From Nematocida parisii ERTm1 (lineage: Eukaryota > Microsporidia): a stretch of DNA of 64,000 nt. How positions within the stretch are numbered: the first letter of the stretch is position 1; each line of letters begins with the position of its first letter. Under the pieces are notes generated by a model that was not told the DNA's origin, searched no databases, and was given only the letters and a program-made list of their open reading frames with translations. This document shows, piece by piece, positions 59,276 through 64,000 of this stretch. The translations under genes were made by a program, and so were the position numbers. The DNA is taken from NCBI RefSeq assembly GCF_000250985.1, contig NW_013524649.1, positions 390,065 through 454,064 of the forward strand, written 5' to 3'.

Positions 59276-60123
59276 TTATTTCTTAAATGTATTTAAAAGA
59301 GACTTCTTGCCCTTTTCTAAGCTATTCTTCAGGCGGTCTGTGACTGTTTCTTTTGGTGTTGAAGCACTCCCAATAAAATTTTTACCTTTTATTATTTCGG
59401 TCTGTGCAGATGCCTCCCGGTCGCCCTCTCCCGTTATGACCCGTGAATAGTTCCTGCTGGATGTTTTATGTATGGAAGGTGTCCCTGGGTGTGTGTGTGC
59501 TACGTCTCCTGCTGTGTCCTTTCCCTTTACATTCTTAAACATCCCCAGCCTGGAAATCGCATTTGGGTCGTCTGTTAATATTTTCCCTGGGACTCGCCGG
59601 ATGGTTGTTTTTTTTTCGAAACCTCTTTTTCCTTCTCCGTTGAAATTTCTTCTTCTTGTTCTTCCCCTGCACTTTCTTCGTCCTCTTCAGTGACAAATCT
59701 TAACTTGGACTTTTTTTGGGTCTTCTTCTGCGAATTCTTTGGTGCTGAAATGTTTCCTGGTGTAATCGCAGGGGCACTTGATGCAGTCTTCTCCTTTACT
59801 TTGCCTTGTTTCAACTCTTTCGCGTACTCTTTTGCCAGGGATGTTTTAAAAAAGGCTGCAGAAAGGTCTTCTCTGGACTTTTTACTGTACCAGTCGAGGA
59901 ATACTGCATTGTTTCCCGTGGTGAATGGCTCTAAGAATTTGTCATCTACTGTATCCAGCAGGAGTGACTTAACACTGCACACGTCCGTGCCAAGCTCCCT
60001 TATTCCACCAGCACACTTTGTGCACGTTAGAACACCAAATGGGAAACAGCCCCAGCTAGGGTTTTTACCCCCGCATAATACGCAGTTCTTATTTCCACTC
60101 TTATTTATTATGCTTTCATTCAT
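59276..60123 (-). CDS. ArfGAP (Glo3/ArfGAP2-like), with one frameshift
   Basis: About 280 residues result if the two frames are joined. The first frame (60123 to 59575) has the ArfGAP zinc finger: CVLCGGKNPSWGCFPFGVLTC, then CAGGIRELGTDVCSVKSLLLD with the arginine finger. It continues with FLDWYSKKSREDLSAAF and a Lys/Glu-rich tail. It stops at 59575. The other frame continues from there with DDPNAISRLGMFKN, a motif seen in Glo3/ArfGAP2 tails. The break lies in GGGAAAA (59581-59587). ArfGAPs stimulate Arf GTPase in COPI traffic. The C-terminal stretch has Thr/Pro-rich and Lys-rich segments. Confidence 0.88.
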
Positions 60124-60707
60124 ATAAAATTATTATTCTGTAAATATAAATAGTAAACTGTGATGGGAGACCTTTTACAGTGGAAGTATGCCCTGGGACT
60201 GATTTTATGTACAAGTATTTATGTCTATTTATACTGCACGGCATGGATACATTCCGGGTTATTCGGGTTATGCAAAATGCCTTTCTGAATATTTTTAAAT
60301 ACGTAGCAGGGTACGCCATGAGTGTACTGTAAAATAAAAACCGTTATTAGTTTCCTTATTTAGATATTTAATCTATATTTAGTAAATTTCCACATTGGGT
60401 AATCTATAATTAAGTTATTCCAGATTTATTTAGATGCAATTTCTATTTATACGCCATCCCGGCCGTGCACAGTCCATAAGCCCACTCGAATTATTCAGGC
60501 ATGCCTGAAATACGCCCGGATTATGGTATACGTGGTATACAAGCACTTAATAACCTGAGTACCACCAGAACTGTCGTACTAACCCAGCAATACGAACTCC
60601 CTCTGAATTTAGGCTATAATAAGCATACGATCAGTGCACTGTAATACGCCCACTCAGTCGCAGGCGTACATTATTATAATAAGCATACAGTGCGATCGTG
60701 CACTACT
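60124..60707. other. Intergenic region between ArfGAP and MTR4
   Basis: A family-A doublet (cgggttattcgggttatgc) lies at 60258-60276, upstream of ArfGAP. Near the MTR4 end, ataataagcatac recurs at about 60607 and 60677, each followed by agtgc/gcact words that can pair. No gene is visible. Confidence 0.7.
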
Positions 60708-63638
60708 TCACAAGTAAAGGGAGTTAGCAAAGACAATGTCCCTCTTAACCAGTGAAATAGCCGCAGAGAACTTGTTCTCCATCTCCACATTGCCAATAAC
60801 CTTTGAAGCCCGGGACATTTCCTTAAGGACTTCTTCAAGCCGTCTGAAGCACCGGATGATACTCCCTTCGAATACTTCTGTGGTCTCACAGATTTCTGCG
60901 AAACTGTACCCTTCTGTCCATCTGTACACTACATCCATTAGATTACAGCAGAACTTCTCTGTGTACTCCTTTGCCTTGAAGTTCATGTCCAGCCGCTCAA
61001 ACTCAGTGACCAGCCTGTCAACTGTCTGTGTGAGTATTTTCAGGGCACTTTCTGATTCTGGGGTGAGTGTTATCTTATCTGACTTATCATCAAACACCAC
61101 ACAGCTGAGCAGAGAGCAAATACGCCCTGGGGAGAGTTTACTGAACTCGTTGTTGAAGAGCATTTCTGTGAGGAGGAGTTCATCACCACTGCTTATTTCA
61201 CTGGCTACTTTCCCTTTAATCAGCACTTCCTTCTGTGAGAGGTAAAAGAGTGCCTGGAGGATCTTTCTCTTATTATTGTACTCCTCTATCATGACCAGTC
61301 TAGTCTGCTCCTTCTCCTTGGCCAGGGACTCTATCTTCCTTCTGAGTTCGTGTGTGTAGAATAGCATATCCATGAGCTTAAAGACCCTGTCCTTATCCAG
61401 TGGGTTAAGTGGGCGTATGTACCCGTCGTATATGTACTCTGCTGCTTTCTCTAACTTATCTGCGATGGCTGCCATTTCTTCAGGGATTCCCAATTCCACT
61501 GGTGTGTAGAATGCGAGTGTTTCCAGCAGCTGCTTGTTCTTCTTCTTTGACTCGTTGAAGAACTCCCGGAAGAATCTACTCTTTGACTTCTTTGCCTTTA
61601 TCTCCAGAGAGGTCTTTGCGATGTTTCGTATACAGGACACTTCTGCTTCAATAATACTCTCCTCCTCTGTCATAAGAACAAGGTTATCGTCTGCTCGCTC
61701 CATGATTATGGCAAGAATTTTACTTCCCCCCATAACTACATCTGGGTACTCCACGGTTATTTCTCTCCCTATCTCTCTCACTTTTGGTCTTCTGACTTCA
61801 ACCTCCACAATCTTCCCTGGCACTAGCACCCTGTTAAGAGTTGCCTGTGGGGGCGTGCAGTCTTTCCTGCAGTTGATTTCCTGCTGCTTTATATCGCAGT
61901 ATTTTTTAATGTGCTCAGTGTTCTTCATTCCCACTGTCTCCTGGTCAAATATTCGTGTGACTCTGCCTAGCTCATCGATGTACTTGTGCATGAGCAAGTA
62001 TAGGGCCTTCCCCCTCATCTCGTACCTAAACTGCAGGAATGAGTGTTTTATCACGTGGTCTTCATCCATCCCGTCGAGTCTAAGGATGTTTAGGATTGTG
62101 TTGTATGAAAGCTTGAATGCACTGTCCAGGGTGTTTGATGGGCCGTGGAGTACTTTCTTGATTTCCTTCTCACTGAGGGTGAGCGTAGACTCAAGCGCCA
62201 GAATTACATTTCCAATCTTATCGGTGCCTCTCCTCCCTGCACGGCCACTCATTTGAATGTACTCACCACTCGTGATGAATCTTGTCTGGACTCCGTCGAA
62301 CTTCTTAATACTCGTGAAAATAACCGACTTAGCCGGCATGTTCAGCCCAATTGAGAAGGTTTCCGTTGCAAACAGCACTTTAAGAAGGTTTTCCTGGAAG
62401 AGGATTTCAATGATTTCCTTAACAATCGGCATGAGCCCCGAGTGGTGCACGCCTATCCCCCGAAGGAGAAGGGCCTTTAAACCAAGGATCTGTGGAAGCT
62501 TTCTGTCCTCCTCTCTTAAAGTGGTCAGGGCATTTGTGAATATCGTGTCAATCATCTCCTTGTCCTCTTCTGTGTTGAAGTCGAACTCTTTCTCTGCCAC
62601 CATGGCGTACACCTCGCACTCCTTTCTTCTGAATGAGAAGATGATCGTTGGCAGGTTGTTTGTGCTCTTCAGTATACGCAGTATATCCACAACATTAATC
62701 ATCTCCCTCCTCCTGGTGTATCCCGTACTCCCAGCCGGTCTCTGCTGTATCCGTGCAATGTTTTTTGACTGGAAGGCCCCGTCCTTATCCACCATAACAA
62801 ACAGCTGGTCGCTAATACTCTTCAACTGCCCGCCTGGTTTAATAACACTCGCTTTCCCAGGGGCATTTACGTATACGTAATGCTCCAGTGGGGTGGGCCT
62901 CTTCTCCGTGTATATCACATGGCACGGCTGTTTGTGTATGGAAACAATCCACCGTGCAAACTCCTCTGCATTCGGAATGGTTGCACTCAGGAATATAAAC
63001 CGTATAGTAGACGGCAGGAGAATAATTGTCTCCTCCCAGACCACTCCCCTTTCTCTGTCTCTCATGTAGTGCACCTCATCAAAAACAACAAAGTGCGTCT
63101 CCCGCAGGATCTCAGTCCCCCGGTAAATCATATTCCGCAATATTTCTGTGGTCATCACGATGCACGTACTGTCCGGGTTCAGGGTTACGTCTCCTGTCAT
63201 AAGCCCTACATCCCCAAACTTCTCATTCAACTCTCGGTACTTCTGATTAGAGAGTGCCTTAATCGGGGAGGTGTATATAACACGCTGCTTCCTCTGGATT
63301 GACAGGTGTATCGCATACTCTGCCACTAATGTCTTACCTGCACTCGTATGCGCACTCACCAGCAGGCTTTCATCCCGCTCCAAGCACTGCAGTGCTAGTT
63401 CCTGGAACTTGTCTAGTTTGAATGGGTACGTGCACTGCACCGGAATATTCGAGTCTGCCAGTGTGCTATACGCAAAGTCTTCTGGTATAATGGCCGTATG
63501 CCGTACTGTATTGTATCCGTCATTTGATTCTACGAATGAGTCCACCTCAATCGCCGTGTCTAAAAATATCTCCTGTTTAGGCTGGTCTACAGCCGTAAGG
63601 TTCTGTGCTAGCTCCAGCAGGCTACTTGACGTGTGCAT
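60708..63638 (-). CDS. MTR4: Mtr4-type exosome RNA helicase
   Basis: The 976-residue protein is a DExH Ski2-like helicase. It has the Q-type motif FKLDKFQELALQCLER (residues 73-88), AHTSAGKT (96-103), TSPIKALSNQKYRE, DEVH (187-190), SATIPNAEEFA and QMSGRAGRRGTDKIG. The DSHCT domain is at the C-terminus (HELRRKIESLAKE..., WTEGYSFAEICETTEVFEGSIIRCFRRLEE). Mtr4 unwinds RNA for the nuclear exosome. The N-terminus is short compared with yeast (1073 residues). The arch region (residues about 580-780) is present in reduced form. It is upstream of tRNA-Leu, in the same strand. Confidence 0.96.
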   Translation of the reverse strand: MHTSSSLLELAQNLTAVDQPKQEIFLDTAIEVDSFVESNDGYNTVRHTAIIPEDFAYSTLADSNIPVQCTYPFKLDKFQELALQCLERDESLLVSAHTSAGKTLVAEYAIHLSIQRKQRVIYTSPIKALSNQKYRELNEKFGDVGLMTGDVTLNPDSTCIVMTTEILRNMIYRGTEILRETHFVVFDEVHYMRDRERGVVWEETIILLPSTIRFIFLSATIPNAEEFARWIVSIHKQPCHVIYTEKRPTPLEHYVYVNAPGKASVIKPGGQLKSISDQLFVMVDKDGAFQSKNIARIQQRPAGSTGYTRRREMINVVDILRILKSTNNLPTIIFSFRRKECEVYAMVAEKEFDFNTEEDKEMIDTIFTNALTTLREEDRKLPQILGLKALLLRGIGVHHSGLMPIVKEIIEILFQENLLKVLFATETFSIGLNMPAKSVIFTSIKKFDGVQTRFITSGEYIQMSGRAGRRGTDKIGNVILALESTLTLSEKEIKKVLHGPSNTLDSAFKLSYNTILNILRLDGMDEDHVIKHSFLQFRYEMRGKALYLLMHKYIDELGRVTRIFDQETVGMKNTEHIKKYCDIKQQEINCRKDCTPPQATLNRVLVPGKIVEVEVRRPKVREIGREITVEYPDVVMGGSKILAIIMERADDNLVLMTEEESIIEAEVSCIRNIAKTSLEIKAKKSKSRFFREFFNESKKKNKQLLETLAFYTPVELGIPEEMAAIADKLEKAAEYIYDGYIRPLNPLDKDRVFKLMDMLFYTHELRRKIESLAKEKEQTRLVMIEEYNNKRKILQALFYLSQKEVLIKGKVASEISSGDELLLTEMLFNNEFSKLSPGRICSLLSCVVFDDKSDKITLTPESESALKILTQTVDRLVTEFERLDMNFKAKEYTEKFCCNLMDVVYRWTEGYSFAEICETTEVFEGSIIRCFRRLEEVLKEMSRASKVIGNVEMENKFSAAISLVKRDIVFANSLYL

Positions 63639-63702
63639 TTATTTTACTGCCCAGCAAAAAATTATTCATTTTATTTCTTTCGCATGAGAAGTTTAAAAAT
63701 AT

Positions 63703-63783
63703 GATCAGAGCGGGATTCGAACCCGCGCCTCCGAAGAGACTAGAGCCTTAATCTAGCGCCTTAGACCGCTCGGCCATCTGATC
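63703..63783 (-). tRNA. tRNA-Leu (anticodon AAG)
   Basis: The 81-base cloverleaf has acceptor arms GATCAGA/TCTGATC. The anticodon stem-loop is CTAGA-TTAAGGC-TCTAG with anticodon AAG. It has a long variable arm (class II, with a TCTCTTCGGAGG-type hairpin) and the GGTTCGAAT-type T-arm. Class II structure and AAG identify Leu. A/B-box promoter words for TFIIIC are internal. No intron is seen. Confidence 0.95.
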
Positions 63784-63863
63784 CCACACTTTTATTGCCT
63801 TTTATCCCATCGAGTGCCCTTTATTGTATACGCATAAATAAAATTCATTATTTCTATTTATTT

Positions 63864-64000
63864 ATGAGCGAAGAAGAATCCTTGAGGACCCTCCAGGAGA
63901 CGCACCCGGAAATATTCACGGAGAGTGTTGAAGGCATAAAAAGTAAAACAAGAATGATAGAAAATGAGATAAGGATGTTAAAAAGCCATTTAACCGCAGT
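63864..64000 (+). CDS. Proteasome ATPase (Rpt5-like), 5' end only
   Basis: The frame starts at the ATG at 63864 and is open to the window end. The 45 residues read MSEEESLRTLQETHPEIF and then IKSKTRMIENEIRMLKSHLT. The second part matches the N-terminal coiled coil of Rpt5 (PSMC3), RTRLLDSEIKIMKSEV. Rpt5 is one of six AAA+ ATPases that unfold proteasome substrates. The AAA+ domain lies outside the window, so other Rpt subunits remain possible. Confidence 0.6.
   Translation, partial: MSEEESLRTLQETHPEIFTESVEGIKSKTRMIENEIRMLKSHLTA

Overview
The window looks like a chromosome segment from a microsporidian. Genes are short, intron-free as far as I can see, and closely spaced. It carries a plastid/Chlamydia-type ATP/ADP carrier (NTT), the energy-parasite transporter typical of the group. 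Housekeeping proteins are trimmed relative to yeast, for example a 153-residue Bdp1 and a short Nar1. I cannot assign a genus from sequence alone. The standard genetic code fits every gene.

Layout. 1-2.8 kb: the end of a membrane protein and a repeat-bearing secreted or membrane protein. 2.8-6.9 kb: NTT, an ORC4-like protein and Bdp1. 7-23.5 kb: a very AT-rich accessory region of low-complexity arrays, lineage-specific membrane proteins, two tandem AIG1/FAR-17a paralogues, 14-3-3, a MARK/Kin1-like kinase, an SFP1-like zinc-finger protein and a 497-base assembly gap. 23.5-35 kb: a housekeeping block with proteasome Rpn5, ubiquitin E1, Swi3/Rsc8, Sly1, casein kinase 1 and Nar1. 35-44 kb: lineage-specific membrane or secreted proteins, a broken ABCG-like half transporter, an Ufe1-like syntaxin and a possible Tim17/22/23 protein. 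44-64 kb: an eIF3-like PCI protein, an LSm protein, a homeodomain protein, a nucleoplasmin-like protein, a syntaxin with an unusual tail, a PAP2 phosphatase, a B-type cyclin, an MFSD1-like carrier, an ArfGAP, Mtr4, tRNA-Leu(AAG) and the start of an Rpt5-like proteasome ATPase.

Functional themes are protein turnover (E1, Rpn5, Rpt5-like), ER/Golgi traffic (Sly1, Ufe1-like and Sso1-like SNAREs, ArfGAP), transcription and replication (ORC4-like, Bdp1, Swi3, SFP1-like, homeobox), and host-derived nutrition (NTT, MFS carrier).

Two dispersed short repeat families stand out. Family A is a tandem doublet close to ATAACCCGATATAACCCGAA, found between genes from end to end of the window. Family B is an inverted-repeat element built on TTATTACACA...TGTGTAATAA, which fills the AT-rich arrays. 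Both also occur inside open reading frames. There they are read as in-frame peptide modules: A as RYNPN-type, B as YNTQSVISN-type or as hydrophobic ITLYVIS-type. Several lineage-specific genes seem to be partly made of family B.

Five genes are split by frameshifts at short homopolymers: E1, ArfGAP, the ABC transporter (twice), a secreted-protein pair and a small coiled-coil gene. Two of the breaks fall on canonical -1 slippery heptamers. Sequencing error is the simplest explanation, but recoding is testable.
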